Source of the DNA: Nitrospirae bacterium MYbinv3
Lineage (GTDB): Bacteria > Nitrospirota > Thermodesulfovibrionia > Thermodesulfovibrionales > Magnetobacteriaceae
Assembly (NCBI GenBank): GCA_002753395.1
Contig: PEAB01000021.1
Span: forward strand, 1 to 45,710
DNA length: 45,710 nucleotides
Direction of reading: 5' to 3'
Each line of letters begins with the position of its first letter. Position 1 is the stretch's first letter. Shown here piece by piece: positions 25,148-34,153 of the stretch. A model generated the notes under the pieces. It worked only from the letters and a program-made list of their open reading frames with translations, was not told the origin of the DNA and searched no databases. A program made the translations under genes and the position numbers.

Positions 25148-26139
25148 GCTTTAAAGACCCGTGGGTACTAATATTAATTCCTATCCTGTGTATAGCCATT
25201 CTGTATGGCAATAGGAAGAGGTCGTTACCTGCGGTGCGGTTTTCATCTGTGGCGCTTGTAAAAGACCTTGGCGGGACATTCAGGACATGGGCATCTAAAA
25301 ACCTCGTCTTGTTGAGGCTCGCAACGATTACCCTGCTGCTTATAGGTCTGGCAAGGCCGCTATCGGTATTGGAAGAGTCGAAGGAGCATACCGAGGGCAT
25401 AGACATCGCACTGGCAATAGACCTGTCTACGAGTATGCTTGCAGAGGACTTCGCAAAGAATGGCAGCCACGAAAACAGACTCGACGCCGTTAAGGAGGTC
25501 GTCAGGGAATTTATAAGCGCAAGGACTTCAGACCGCATAGCCCTGGTTGAGTTTGCCGGAGTACCCTACATGGCAAGCCCTCTAACAGCCGACTACAGCT
25601 ACCTCTTAAACGTCCTTGAGCGAGCCAGGATCGGCTCGATACAAGATGGCACCGCTATAGGCAGCGCCCTGGCAATGGCCACTACAAGGCTCAAGGATAC
25701 GAAGGCCAAGTCAAAGCTCGTCATCCTCTTGACCGATGGCAGGAACAACATGGGATCTGTCTCTCCCCTGACGGCAGCACAGGCTGCGGCCGCCCTCAAC
25801 ATCAAGGTCTATGCCATAGGGGCCGGGGCAAAAGGACCTGTCCCCTATCCTGTAAAAGACCCATTTGGCAGTATTGTCTACCGACCTGTTCAGATCGACC
25901 TCGATGATGAACTCCTTACTGAGATAGCAACTATGACGGGGGGGAAGTACTTCAGAGCCACCGACTTTAATTCCCTCAAGGACATATATAAAGAGATAGA
26001 CAAGCTTGAGAAGACACCCTTTGAGGAAAAGCGTTTTTATCAGTACAAGGAGCTGTTTAGGTACTTTTTGGTTGCAGCAATGGCGCTTATCCTATTGGAG
26101 GTGGTGTTGGCTAACACGTTCTTAAGAAGGATGCCATGA
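25144..26139 (+). CDS. BatA-type von Willebrand factor A membrane protein
   Basis: 331 aa. Two N-terminal transmembrane segments (about 8-22 and 55-74) are followed by a VWA domain (about 88-290) and a C-terminal transmembrane helix (about 306-327). The metal-ion-dependent adhesion site is intact: DLSTS (DxSxS), the Thr loop near DGTAIGSALA, and LLTDGRNN. The domain should bind a divalent cation and a protein partner in the periplasm. It overlaps its neighbours by 4 nt on each side, which makes the three Bat genes one translationally coupled unit. Confidence 0.9.
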   Translation: MSFKDPWVLILIPILCIAILYGNRKRSLPAVRFSSVALVKDLGGTFRTWASKNLVLLRLATITLLLIGLARPLSVLEESKEHTEGIDIALAIDLSTSMLAEDFAKNGSHENRLDAVKEVVREFISARTSDRIALVEFAGVPYMASPLTADYSYLLNVLERARIGSIQDGTAIGSALAMATTRLKDTKAKSKLVILLTDGRNNMGSVSPLTAAQAAAALNIKVYAIGAGAKGPVPYPVKDPFGSIVYRPVQIDLDDELLTEIATMTGGKYFRATDFNSLKDIYKEIDKLEKTPFEEKRFYQYKELFRYFLVAAMALILLEVVLANTFLRRMP

Positions 26140-28028
26140 GGTTTGAAAGCCCACAGATGGTACACGCACTATGGCTGGCAGCGGCCTTGGCCGTATTTTA
26201 CGTGGCTGCCTTCAGACTCAGAAATAGAGCGCTTGAAGGCCTTGCCAACAGAGAACTCTTAAAGGGCCTGACGCCCTCAGTAAGCCTTCAAAGGCGGTAC
26301 GTAAAGGCGATACTGGTGACTCTGACGTTTGTGTTTTGTACGTTGGCCCTGATGCGCCCCCAGTGGGGTTTTCACCTTGAGGAGGTCAGGCAGTTGTCCT
26401 CCGATATCCTAATAGCTCTTGATACATCAAAGAGTATGCTTGCAGCAGACATCAAACCCAACAGGCTTCAGATGGCAAAACTCGCCATTGGGGACTTCCT
26501 AAAGAAGCTCAGGGGTGATCGGATCGGCCTGATTGGCTTTGCGGGAGAGTCGTTTGTGTTCTCACCGCTGACGGTTGATTACGGCGGTTTTATGCTTGCA
26601 TTAAACGACCTGGGTGTAAACTCAATCCCCATAGGGGGTACATCCATAAGGAGCGCCATACAAGAGGCCATCAATGTCTACAAAGGTAGCCCCTCGAAAG
26701 ACAAGACCCTGATACTCATAACGGACGGTGAAGACCACGAAGGCCACGTCCTTGACGCTGCAAAGGCGGCAAAAGACGCAGGGATCAAGATATACGCAAT
26801 CGGTATCGGCACAAAGGAGGGCGAGCTTATTCAGGTAAATGATGATAGCGGCGGGAAGTCATTTGTTAAAGACCCAGGAGGCAACCTTGTTAAGACGCAT
26901 CTGGACGAGGAAACCCTACAGAGGCTATCCACCGAAACGGGCGGCGTCTATGTGCGGACAAGCGGGGCAGACCTCGGCCTTGACCTTATCTACAGGGACT
27001 GGCTGTCGAAGTCTGAAAAAAAAAGCATCCAAGAAAAGATGAAAAAACGCTATGACGAACGGTTTCAGATACCTCTGGCCATAGCCGTTTTTTTATTAGT
27101 TGTAGAGTCCATGCTTGGAGAGCGAAGGAGACGGGTACGATCCGTTACAACAAAGGAGGACAAGATAACACGGGACATACTGTTGATCATCGTTTTAGTC
27201 TTTGCTCTGCTTTCCTCTAACGACGCCTACGGTTCCCAAAAGAGCGCTGTCATAAGAGAAGGGGATCAATCTTATCGTCAGGGCAACTACACCGCTGCCC
27301 TAGAAAAGTACACACAGGCACTTAAAGACGACCCCGACTCGGACGTCCTAAATTACAGGACCGGGTTGGCATATTATAGGAAAGAAGACTTCCCAAAGGC
27401 CGCTGAACACTTCACAAAGTCTCTGGTAAGCAAGGCTCTCTCCGTGGAGATGCGCGCTAATTACAACATCGGCAACTCTAAATTCATGGCGGCCAAGAAG
27501 ATCGAACAGGCTGACCCGTCTGGCGCTCTTTCGCATTATAAAGAAGCGCTGCAATACTTTAAACGCGCCATAGAGCTTAATGAAAAGGACATGGATGCCA
27601 AGACAAACTACGAACTAACTGACAAAAAGATACAACAGATGCTCGAAAAATCAAAAAAACAGCCTCAACAAGATAAGAATAAAAAACAGGAAGATAAAAA
27701 ACAAGACGACAAATCTCAAAAAGACAAGGAACAAAAAGATTCTGGTCAAAAGGACAAGCAGCAGGAAGGTAAAGCTCAGGATGAGAAAGACAAGGGATCA
27801 GAAAATAAGCAGCAAGAACAGAATCAGCCCGGCAAAGGAGCAAAACAAATGCCCAAACAAGACACCTTAGCGCCTGACAAGACCAAGAAAGGAGCTCGTC
27901 CCCCACAGTCGATGACGAAGGAGGAGGCTGAGATGCTCCTTGAGGGCCTTAAGGACGAGCAATCCGGCAACGTCTTAAAGGCTAAGGAAAAGCAAAGAGG
28001 CGATACTCCCGTCCTTAAAGACTGGTAA
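26136..28028 (+). CDS. BatB-BatC fusion: VWA membrane domain joined to TPR protein
   Basis: 630 aa. Residues 1-330 are BatB-like: N-terminal transmembrane segments, a VWA domain with DTSKS and LITDGEDH metal-site motifs, and a closing helix (LAIAVFLLVVESML). A second hydrophobic stretch (about 349-370, DILLIIVLVFALLSSNDAYGSQ) reads like a signal peptide inside the protein. From about 375 the BatC part has TPR repeats (GDQSYRQGNYTAALEKYTQALKDDP, AGLAYYRKEDFPKAAEHFTKSL, SHYKEALQYFKRAIELNEKD). It ends in a long Lys/Gln/Asp low-complexity tail and a conserved TKEEAEMLLEGLKDEQ helix. Separate batB and batC genes are usual, so this looks like a stop-loss fusion that kept BatC's signal sequence. Confidence 0.87.
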   Translation: MRFESPQMVHALWLAAALAVFYVAAFRLRNRALEGLANRELLKGLTPSVSLQRRYVKAILVTLTFVFCTLALMRPQWGFHLEEVRQLSSDILIALDTSKSMLAADIKPNRLQMAKLAIGDFLKKLRGDRIGLIGFAGESFVFSPLTVDYGGFMLALNDLGVNSIPIGGTSIRSAIQEAINVYKGSPSKDKTLILITDGEDHEGHVLDAAKAAKDAGIKIYAIGIGTKEGELIQVNDDSGGKSFVKDPGGNLVKTHLDEETLQRLSTETGGVYVRTSGADLGLDLIYRDWLSKSEKKSIQEKMKKRYDERFQIPLAIAVFLLVVESMLGERRRRVRSVTTKEDKITRDILLIIVLVFALLSSNDAYGSQKSAVIREGDQSYRQGNYTAALEKYTQALKDDPDSDVLNYRTGLAYYRKEDFPKAAEHFTKSLVSKALSVEMRANYNIGNSKFMAAKKIEQADPSGALSHYKEALQYFKRAIELNEKDMDAKTNYELTDKKIQQMLEKSKKQPQQDKNKKQEDKKQDDKSQKDKEQKDSGQKDKQQEGKAQDEKDKGSENKQQEQNQPGKGAKQMPKQDTLAPDKTKKGARPPQSMTKEEAEMLLEGLKDEQSGNVLKAKEKQRGDTPVLKDW

Positions 28029-28048
28029 CAACAAAAGGAAAGAAAAAG

Positions 28049-28069
28049 TAAGGGTTCTACCCTCCCTTG
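28049..28069 (-). repeat. Remnant of two-hairpin repeat
   Basis: AGGGT (28051-28055), TCT, ACCCT (28059-28063), then CCCTTGA. It matches the end of the family but is very short. A similar scrap lies at about 30769-30792 after msrP. Followed by a TTTCTTATGCAC motif that recurs inverted near 45379. Confidence 0.35.
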
Positions 28070-28131
28070 AATTTCTTATGCACTTTTTTTGTATCTTTTT
28101 CATATTTCATGGTAACTATGCTTTTACGCTT

Positions 28132-28306
28132 TCTGGATTCCTGTTTACCCCTGTTCAAGCCAGGGGCAGGCTGTGGAATGACATATTTGGAAAACGCTCA
28201 TTACTGTCATTCCCACGAAAGTGGGAATCCATAGTCTTGAAACCATGAACATTTTTACCCTGCTTTTTAAAGAGGATACCTTTTTTTTGTTGACGGGAAT
28301 GACAGT
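28132..28306. repeat. Palindromic ATTCCC-type element abutting metY
   Basis: Contains CCCCTG/CAGGGG around TTCAAGC (about 28149-28167), then ATTCCCAC (28209-28216), GAAA, GTGGGAAT (28221-28228), and ends with GACGGGAATGACAG. The CCCCTGTTCAA.CCAGGGG part recurs at 45410-45430, and the ATTCCC hairpin recurs with base-pair-conserving changes at 43517-43536. The element runs to within 4 nt of the metY ATG. Confidence 0.7.
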
Positions 28307-28309
28307 AAA

Positions 28310-29674
28310 ATGCTAGACTTCTTCATGTACACAGAAGAGACCATATGTCTTCATGGGGGGCAGACGCCGGATAACGCAACGTTGTCGCGGGCCGTCCCGA
28401 TTTACCAGACAACATCGTTCGTCTTCAAGGACACGGAACACGCAGCAAACCTCTTTGCCCTCAAGGAGTTAGGAAACATCTACTCGCGTATAATGAACCC
28501 CACGGTGGACGTGTTTGAAAAGCGGGTGGCAATGCTTGAGGGAGGCAGCGCAGCCGTTGCTGTGGCCTCTGGTCAGGCGGCAACCACTTACGCCATTATA
28601 GCTTTAACAGATCGTACAGACATGTTAGAAGACCAAGATGGAGGTTACTTCTCCACGCTGGCACATACGTGTGTGAATTGCGAGGTTATAGCCTCAGCCT
28701 CTCTGTATGGAGGCACCTTTAACCTATTCCACTACACACTACCTAAGCTAGGCGTCAACGTCCGCTTTGTAGACCCATCAGATCCAGAGAACTTCAAACG
28801 TGCCATGACAGAGCGTACAAGGGCCGTATTTATCGAATCCGTGGGCAATCCCAAGCTCGACGTCCTGGACTACGAGGTCATTGCAGGCATTGCACACGAA
28901 AACGGTATCCCACTTATAGTTGACAACACAGTGACCACCCCTTATCTGTTAAGACCTTTCGATTATGGCGCCAACGTAGTTGTCCACTCTACAACCAAAT
29001 TCATTGGCGGACATGGCAACTCAATCGGCGGCATTGTCGTAGATGGAGGTAACTTCGCCTGGGACAATGGCAGATTCCCCGGCTTCACCAAGCCAGACCC
29101 CAGCTACCACGGCCTCATCTACTGGGAGGCATTTAGAGACTTCATGGGGATGGGAAACATAGCGTATGCGATGAAGGTCAGACTCCAACTGCTGCGCGAC
29201 ATAGGGGCCTGTCTAAGCCCATTTAACGCGTTCCTGTTTCTGCAGGGGCTTGAGACCCTCCACCTGCGCATGGAGAGACATTGCAAAAACGCTATGGGTG
29301 TAGCAGAGTTCCTCCTGAATCACCCCAAGGTAAGCTGGGTTAACTACCCAGGTCTACCCGCCCATCCCTCTTACACCCTGGCAAAGAGATATCTCAAGAA
29401 GGGCTTATTTGGGGCAATCGTGGGCTTTGGTGTAAAAGGTGGCATAGAGGCTGCTAAAAAACTCATTGACTCTATAAAACTATTCTCTCATCTTGCAAAC
29501 ATAGGCGACTCCAAAAGCCTGATCATACACCCGGCAAGCACTACTCATCAGCAGCTAAACACAGAGGAGAGACTCCTTACAGGCGTAACAGATGACTTCA
29601 TCAGACTCTCGATAGGCATCGAAGGTATAACAGATATAATAGCCGATCTCGCTCAGGCACTCGATAGTATTTAG
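28310..29674 (+). CDS. metY: O-acetylhomoserine (thiol)-lyase
   Basis: PLP enzyme joining O-acetylhomoserine with sulfide or methanethiol to make homocysteine or methionine. 454 aa, close to the family length. The sequence has LHGGQTPD at the N-terminus, YSRIMNPT, the cofactor-contacting [11 protein letters not shown], and the PLP lysine in [27 protein letters not shown] near the end is typical of MetY. Two ATGs are possible, 28310 and 28325. Neither has a Shine-Dalgarno, because the palindromic element reaches the start. It stands alone, with a dispersed repeat downstream at 29697. No homoserine acetyltransferase gene is in the window. Confidence 0.93.
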   Translation: MLDFFMYTEETICLHGGQTPDNATLSRAVPIYQTTSFVFKDTEHAANLFALKELGNIYSRIMNPTVDVFEKRVAMLEGGSAAVAVASGQAATTYAIIALTDRTDMLEDQDGGYFSTLAHTCVNCEVIASASLYGGTFNLFHYTLPKLGVNVRFVDPSDPENFKRAMTERTRAVFIESVGNPKLDVLDYEVIAGIAHENGIPLIVDNTVTTPYLLRPFDYGANVVVHSTTKFIGGHGNSIGGIVVDGGNFAWDNGRFPGFTKPDPSYHGLIYWEAFRDFMGMGNIAYAMKVRLQLLRDIGACLSPFNAFLFLQGLETLHLRMERHCKNAMGVAEFLLNHPKVSWVNYPGLPAHPSYTLAKRYLKKGLFGAIVGFGVKGGIEAAKKLIDSIKLFSHLANIGDSKSLIIHPASTTHQQLNTEERLLTGVTDDFIRLSIGIEGITDIIADLAQALDSI

Positions 29675-29696
29675 CACCTGCATATAAAGATGAAAG

Positions 29697-29760
29697 AAGG
29701 GGAGGCTCTGCCTCCCCTCAGACCCCTCCGCAAGGGAACTCGTCCCCTTGACCCCGTAAA
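29697..29760 (-). repeat. Two-hairpin dispersed repeat, copy 9
   Basis: Minus-strand copy. Stem 2 is GGGGAGGC, AGA, GCCTCCCC (29699-29717), perfect. Stem 1 reads CAAGGGGAC, GA, GTTCCCTTG on the minus strand with one G.U pair. Confidence 0.85.
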
Positions 29761-29829
29761 TATACTTACTCCCCATGTTTACTTTTACAACCAAAATACT
29801 CCCTTTTTATTTACACGTCATAGAACAAT

Positions 29830-30762
29830 ATGCTAAAATCCTTTATGCCTATAAGAAAAAATGAAGAACCTAAGAGTAACGAGATAACAGACAAGGAACT
29901 GTACCTCAACCGGCGGGAGTTTATAATCTCAGCCGCTGCGTTGGCGCTTCCTATCAAATCAGACGGTAAAAAGCTAAACTTTACCAAAAACCAGGAACTC
30001 TCAACAAACGAAGGCCAGACAAGCTCTGATGTCGTGTCAAACTACAACAACTTCTACGAGTTCTCTACCGGTAAGACAGACATCGTCGACCTGGCCAAGA
30101 ACCTTCACACACACCCCTGGAGTATTAGCGTGGAGGGGCTTATAAACAACCCAAAGGGCTACGACATAGACGAACTGTTGAAGCTCTTTCCGCTGGAGGA
30201 ACGCGTCTACAGGTTTCGATGTGTAGAGGGCTGGTCTATGGTAATACCGTGGGTAGGGTTTCCTCTGGCCGAGCTGGTTAAACGCTGCCAGCCTCAGACA
30301 AGCGCAAGGTACGTAGAGTTTGTTACGCTGCTTGACGCAAAGCAGATGCCGGGTCAAAAGTCGGCTGTGCTTCCCTGGCCATACGTGGAGGGCCTTAGAT
30401 TGGATGAGGCGCTGCATCCGCTAACGTTAATGGCCGCTGGGATCTACGGTGAGGTGCTGCCAAACCAGAACGGCGCGCCCTTGAGGCTTGTCGTTCCATG
30501 GAAATACGGCTTTAAGAGCGTCAAATCCATTGTCAAGATTAGGTTTGTGCAAAAACAGCCCCAGACGACCTGGAACGCAACCATACCTGGCGAGTACGGA
30601 TTTTACGCAAACGTAAATCCACAGGTCAGCCATCCCAGATGGAGTCAGGCTAAGGAGCGGCGCGTTGGAGAGTTTTTAAAACGAGACACCCTGATGTTCA
30701 ACGGTTATGCCGCCCAAGTTGCAGACCTCTACACGGCAATGGATCTGACAAAAAACTTTTAA
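29830..30762 (+). CDS. msrP: Protein-methionine-sulfoxide reductase catalytic subunit
   Basis: Periplasmic molybdopterin enzyme that repairs oxidised methionines. 310 aa. A twin-arginine signal ([17 protein letters not shown], Arg28-Arg29) sends the folded protein through Tat. The sulfite-oxidase-like fold shows FYEFSTGK, the molybdenum-ligand Cys131 in [45 protein letters not shown], and [27 protein letters not shown]. No msrQ haem membrane partner follows, so the electron donor is encoded elsewhere. There is no clear ribosome site; a second ATG lies at 29845. Confidence 0.94.
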   Translation: MLKSFMPIRKNEEPKSNEITDKELYLNRREFIISAAALALPIKSDGKKLNFTKNQELSTNEGQTSSDVVSNYNNFYEFSTGKTDIVDLAKNLHTHPWSISVEGLINNPKGYDIDELLKLFPLEERVYRFRCVEGWSMVIPWVGFPLAELVKRCQPQTSARYVEFVTLLDAKQMPGQKSAVLPWPYVEGLRLDEALHPLTLMAAGIYGEVLPNQNGAPLRLVVPWKYGFKSVKSIVKIRFVQKQPQTTWNATIPGEYGFYANVNPQVSHPRWSQAKERRVGEFLKRDTLMFNGYAAQVADLYTAMDLTKNF

Positions 30763-30829
30763 TAGAAGAAAGGGCTCTGCTACCCCTTTAAAACGGCACA
30801 ACGTCATGGTATATTACTCAAAAGGCAAT

Positions 30830-31276
30830 ATGGAGCTATTGAACCTGCACAAGGTAGCGTTCTTGTGCTCGCGTAAGTGCCCTGAGCGCATTGTTATTCG
30901 ATCTTATGAATGGGCCATTGAGCAGCGACAGAAGGGGGTTTGTATAATCTCCGGGTTTCACTCGGATATAGAAAAGGACGTCCTGTACTTCTTACTCAAG
31001 GGCAATCAACCGATAATAATTGCCCTAGCTCGCGGCTTCATCAACGACATTGAACCTGAGTTGCGGCGGCAGATGAATAAAAACCGTCTCCTGATAATAA
31101 CCCCATTTGAAGAGGACATTAAGAAGGTTACGGTTGATACGGCCAACTTACGTAATCGCCTGATGTTGGAATTGGCTGATGAGATAGTTGTGGCATACGC
31201 TAAAAAAGACGGCAACGTGGACAGATTGGTTCAAGAAATGACCGCATCTGGAAAACCTGTGAAAACGTTAAGTTAA
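30830..31276 (+). CDS. Small DprA/Smf-like (SLOG superfamily) Rossmann protein
   Basis: I favour the ATG at 30830 (148 aa), which has AAAGG 5 nt upstream, over an ATG eight codons earlier. The fold is Rossmann-like: HKVAFLCSRKCPERIVIRSYEWA, then CIISGFHSDIEKDVLYFLLKGNQPIIIALARG, which parallels DprA's ISGxARGID nucleotide-loop region, and a late LMLELADEIVVAYAKKDGN strand-loop. It is far shorter than DprA and lacks its other domains, so a role in transformation should not be assumed. It sits just before pyrF. Confidence 0.6.
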   Translation: MELLNLHKVAFLCSRKCPERIVIRSYEWAIEQRQKGVCIISGFHSDIEKDVLYFLLKGNQPIIIALARGFINDIEPELRRQMNKNRLLIITPFEEDIKKVTVDTANLRNRLMLELADEIVVAYAKKDGNVDRLVQEMTASGKPVKTLS

Positions 31277-31304
31277 CCCGCACAACGGTAACGAGGATAT
31301 AAAA

Positions 31305-32042
31305 TTGCTAGACGAGAAGATAAAACAGAGATTGTGCCTTGCACTAGATGTAAATACGCTTTCAGAGGCCGTGAGGTTTGTAGAGACTCTGAAGGATTAC
31401 GTGGGGCTTTTTAAGATTGGCTTTCAGCTTTTTACCAATGAGGGGCCCAAGGCCGTTGAGGCCATCAAGAGGCTTGGAGGAAGGGTCTTTCTTGATCTAA
31501 AGTTTCACGACATCCCCAATACCGTAGCTGCGGCCGCACGGATGGTTACTGCCTTAGGGGTAGACATGTTTAACATCCACGCCTCAGGCGGCAGTGAGAT
31601 GATGCGTGCCGCCGTTGTTGCAGCACAAGAAGAGACCATAAGGCTCGGCATTGTCAACCCAAAGGTACTTGCAGTAACAGTGCTAACGAGCATTAATGAC
31701 GAGATACTTTCAAAAGAGCTGATTGTCAGCAATCCCGTAAGGGATCAAGTTGTTCATCTGGCCATGCTTTCCAAGGAGGCTGGCGTCTCCGGTGTAGTGG
31801 CCTCACCCAAGGAGATCAGGCTGATAAGGGAATCATGCGGTGCCGGCTTTGTTATCCTGACACCTGGCATCAGGCCGCTGTGGTCAGCTAATCTCGATGA
31901 CCAGAAAAGGATAACTACACCGCAAGATGCCATCGCCCTTGGAGCCGATTACATTGTCATAGGAAGGCCAATCTTAAGATCAGACAATCCCGTTGAGACC
32001 TCAAAACAAATATTAAGCGAGATTGACGCCGCGCAGACTTAA
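31305..32042 (+). CDS. pyrF: Orotidine-5'-phosphate decarboxylase
   Basis: Last step of UMP synthesis: OMP to UMP plus CO2. 245 aa, starting with TTG at 31305 behind CGAGGAT. The catalytic charge network DLKFHDIPNTV, the substrate loop VLTPGIRP and the closing GADYIVIGRPI phosphate-binding motif are all intact, and the length is typical. The next gene (glf) starts 1 nt after its stop, so the two are probably co-transcribed. Confidence 0.96.
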   Translation: MLDEKIKQRLCLALDVNTLSEAVRFVETLKDYVGLFKIGFQLFTNEGPKAVEAIKRLGGRVFLDLKFHDIPNTVAAAARMVTALGVDMFNIHASGGSEMMRAAVVAAQEETIRLGIVNPKVLAVTVLTSINDEILSKELIVSNPVRDQVVHLAMLSKEAGVSGVVASPKEIRLIRESCGAGFVILTPGIRPLWSANLDDQKRITTPQDAIALGADYIVIGRPILRSDNPVETSKQILSEIDAAQT

Positions 32043-32043
32043 C

Positions 32044-33162
32044 ATGGCGATAGACGTCTTAATCGTAGGTGCCGGTATATCAGGTTGTGTGTTGGCAGAA
32101 CGCTTTGCATCCGTTGCCCAAAAAAAGGTGTTGGTGATTGACAAGCGAGATCATATCGGCGGCAACTGTTATGATTTCATAGACGATGCAGGGATACTTA
32201 TACCCCTTTATGGACCTCATATGTTTCACACCAGTTATGAGAACGTCTGGCAGTACATCAGCCGTTTTACAAAGTGGCTCCCCTATCAGCACAGGGTCAA
32301 GTGTTATGTCGATGGTTTAATTGTGCCATTTCCTGTAAACATAACGACTGTCAACATGCTCTTTAATCTAAATATGACTTCAGAAGAGGAGATGATTCGC
32401 TGGCTGAAGGATAACACAGAAGATATAAAGGATCCACAGACCTCAGAGGACCTGGCCCTGATGAGGGTTGGCCGGGTACTTTATGAGAAGTTTTATAAGA
32501 ACTACACATTTAAGCAGTGGGACAAGTGGCCTTATGAATTAGACGCATCCCTGTTTAACAGGATACCCGTAAGGACGGATTTCAACGACAGGTACTTTGC
32601 CGATAAGTATGAGGGGACGCCGCAGGAGGGTTACACAAGTATTTTTCAGAAGATGCTGCATCATAAAAACATAAACGTTATGCTCAACGTTGATTATTTT
32701 AATGAGGTGGAAATCATTAAGCGGGATATAGGCAATTACAGGATTCTTATCTTCACCGGACCGATTGATGCCTTTTTTGATTATAAATTTGGGAGACTCC
32801 AGTACAGGTCTTTGGAGTTTGAGTATGAGACGCTTGATTTAGAGTATTTTCAGCCGCTGACCGTGATCAACTATCCAAACGACCATCGTTACACGCGTAT
32901 TACCGAACCTAAGCATCAGACAGGTCAGAGTCATCCACGCACAACAGTCATCAAGGAGTACCCCACGTGGCAGGGCGACCCATACTATCCCGTCCCGTCG
33001 CAAGACAATCTCAACCGGTATTCTAAATACGAGCTAGCTGCCAAAGATCTCGAAAAAGAGGGTATATACCTAATCGGCAGGCTGGCTAACTATAAGCACC
33101 TCAACATGGATCAGGCCTTCAAAAACGCCCTCGACCTCTTCCACAGGATAGAAGGAGGTTGA
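32044..33162 (+). CDS. glf: UDP-galactopyranose mutase
   Basis: FAD enzyme converting UDP-galactopyranose to UDP-galactofuranose for cell-surface glycans. I take the ATG at 32044 (372 aa), directly after the pyrF stop; the frame extends upstream only to a TTG inside pyrF. Dinucleotide-binding motif VLIVGAGISGCVLAE opens the protein, followed by DKRDHIGGNCYD and YGPHMFHTS. FKQWDKWPYELDAS and the late GRLANYKHLNMDQAFKNAL are family hallmarks. Predicted use of galactofuranose in the envelope is inferred from this gene alone. Confidence 0.95.
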   Translation: MAIDVLIVGAGISGCVLAERFASVAQKKVLVIDKRDHIGGNCYDFIDDAGILIPLYGPHMFHTSYENVWQYISRFTKWLPYQHRVKCYVDGLIVPFPVNITTVNMLFNLNMTSEEEMIRWLKDNTEDIKDPQTSEDLALMRVGRVLYEKFYKNYTFKQWDKWPYELDASLFNRIPVRTDFNDRYFADKYEGTPQEGYTSIFQKMLHHKNINVMLNVDYFNEVEIIKRDIGNYRILIFTGPIDAFFDYKFGRLQYRSLEFEYETLDLEYFQPLTVINYPNDHRYTRITEPKHQTGQSHPRTTVIKEYPTWQGDPYYPVPSQDNLNRYSKYELAAKDLEKEGIYLIGRLANYKHLNMDQAFKNALDLFHRIEGG

Positions 33163-33294
33163 TGAAGCAGAGCCTGTAAGATCTGTGAAGTTATAAGTTT
33201 ATTATTTAAAGAACGCGCTCAATATAGACATGCCTTTGTCATTAGTTGTCTGCACCTCAATACACCAGGAATATCATAAGTAACCACGCCTAAC

Positions 33295-33358
33295 ATTTAC
33301 GGGGTCAAGGGGACGAGTTCCCTTGTGGGTGGGTCTAGGGAGGGCAAAGCCCTCCCTA
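33295..33358 (+). repeat. Two-hairpin dispersed repeat, copy 10
   Basis: Plus-strand copy. Stem 1 is CAAGGGGAC, GA, GTTCCCTTG with one G.U pair. Stem 2 is a perfect 9-bp AGGGAGGGC/GCCCTCCCT around AAA (33337-33357). The upstream flank CCACGCCTAACATTTAC (33284-33300) matches flanks at copies 1 and 6. It lies between convergent glf and rsmE. Confidence 0.88.
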
Positions 33359-33368
33359 TTTTTTAATC

Positions 33369-34124
33369 TTAGCCCAAGTCGCCGAATAGAAACTGTACGA
33401 GGGTTATTGCTGCTATTGAGGCGGTCTCGGCTCGCAGGATGCGCCTTCCAAGGGAGGTTATAATGACGCCGGCTGATTCTGCCATACCAACCTCCTCTTT
33501 TGTGAAACCGCCCTCCGTACCAATCAAGACGTAAACCTTTGTTGGGCTCCACCCTACGCTGGGCAGCTTCAGCAACCCCTTGGCCTCACCCTCATAAAAC
33601 ATAAGCCCCAACATCCTGGAAGAGCTAGCCCAAGCATTTTGTGAAACATCAGAACCTATCAGACTTAATAACGAGGGAACGTCCGTGACTTGAGTGATTT
33701 CTGGGACAAAGACCCTGCCTGATTGCCTTGAGGCCTCTATAGCTATCTTTTTCCATCTGTCGAGCTTCCTCGTGTAATGAAGCTGCCCCCTCTGAGTTAA
33801 AAGCGGGATTATTTTCTTGACGCCAAGCTCTGTGGATTTCTCAACAACCATGTCCATCTTATCTCCCTTAAGGAGCCCCTGACACAACACCATCTCTAAG
33901 GCGGACTCACTCTGTGGAGCGGTTTCTTCAATCGCCCGAACCGTCACACCACCGCTTGCAACCGCAGTTATAACGGCCCTGTAGTACCTACCCTCTGTGT
34001 CAAATAACTGTAAGTCATCCCCTCTCCTGTGCCTCAACACAGAGATGACATAATGTGAGAGCTTCCTGTCTAGCTGTGCGTGCCCATCTTTAACAACAAA
34101 AGCGTCTACGAATATATAAGGCAT
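33369..34124 (-). CDS. rsmE: 16S rRNA (uracil-1498-N3)-methyltransferase
   Basis: Methylates U1498 of 16S rRNA using SAM. 251 aa, normal length. The N-terminal PUA-like part begins MPYIFVDAF with SHYVISVLRHRRGDDLQLFD. The C-terminal SPOUT (trefoil-knot) domain has the hallmark VLIGTEGGFTKEEV and SLGRRILRAETASIAAI, preceded by KSTELGVKKIIPLLTQR. It lies 29 nt after dnaJ on the same strand, a linkage seen in many bacteria, so it is probably the last gene of the hrcA-grpE-dnaK-dnaJ unit. Confidence 0.95.
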   Translation of the reverse strand: MPYIFVDAFVVKDGHAQLDRKLSHYVISVLRHRRGDDLQLFDTEGRYYRAVITAVASGGVTVRAIEETAPQSESALEMVLCQGLLKGDKMDMVVEKSTELGVKKIIPLLTQRGQLHYTRKLDRWKKIAIEASRQSGRVFVPEITQVTDVPSLLSLIGSDVSQNAWASSSRMLGLMFYEGEAKGLLKLPSVGWSPTKVYVLIGTEGGFTKEEVGMAESAGVIITSLGRRILRAETASIAAITLVQFLFGDLG

Positions 34125-34153
34125 CGTTTATCGACAAAGACATAGAAAACTCC

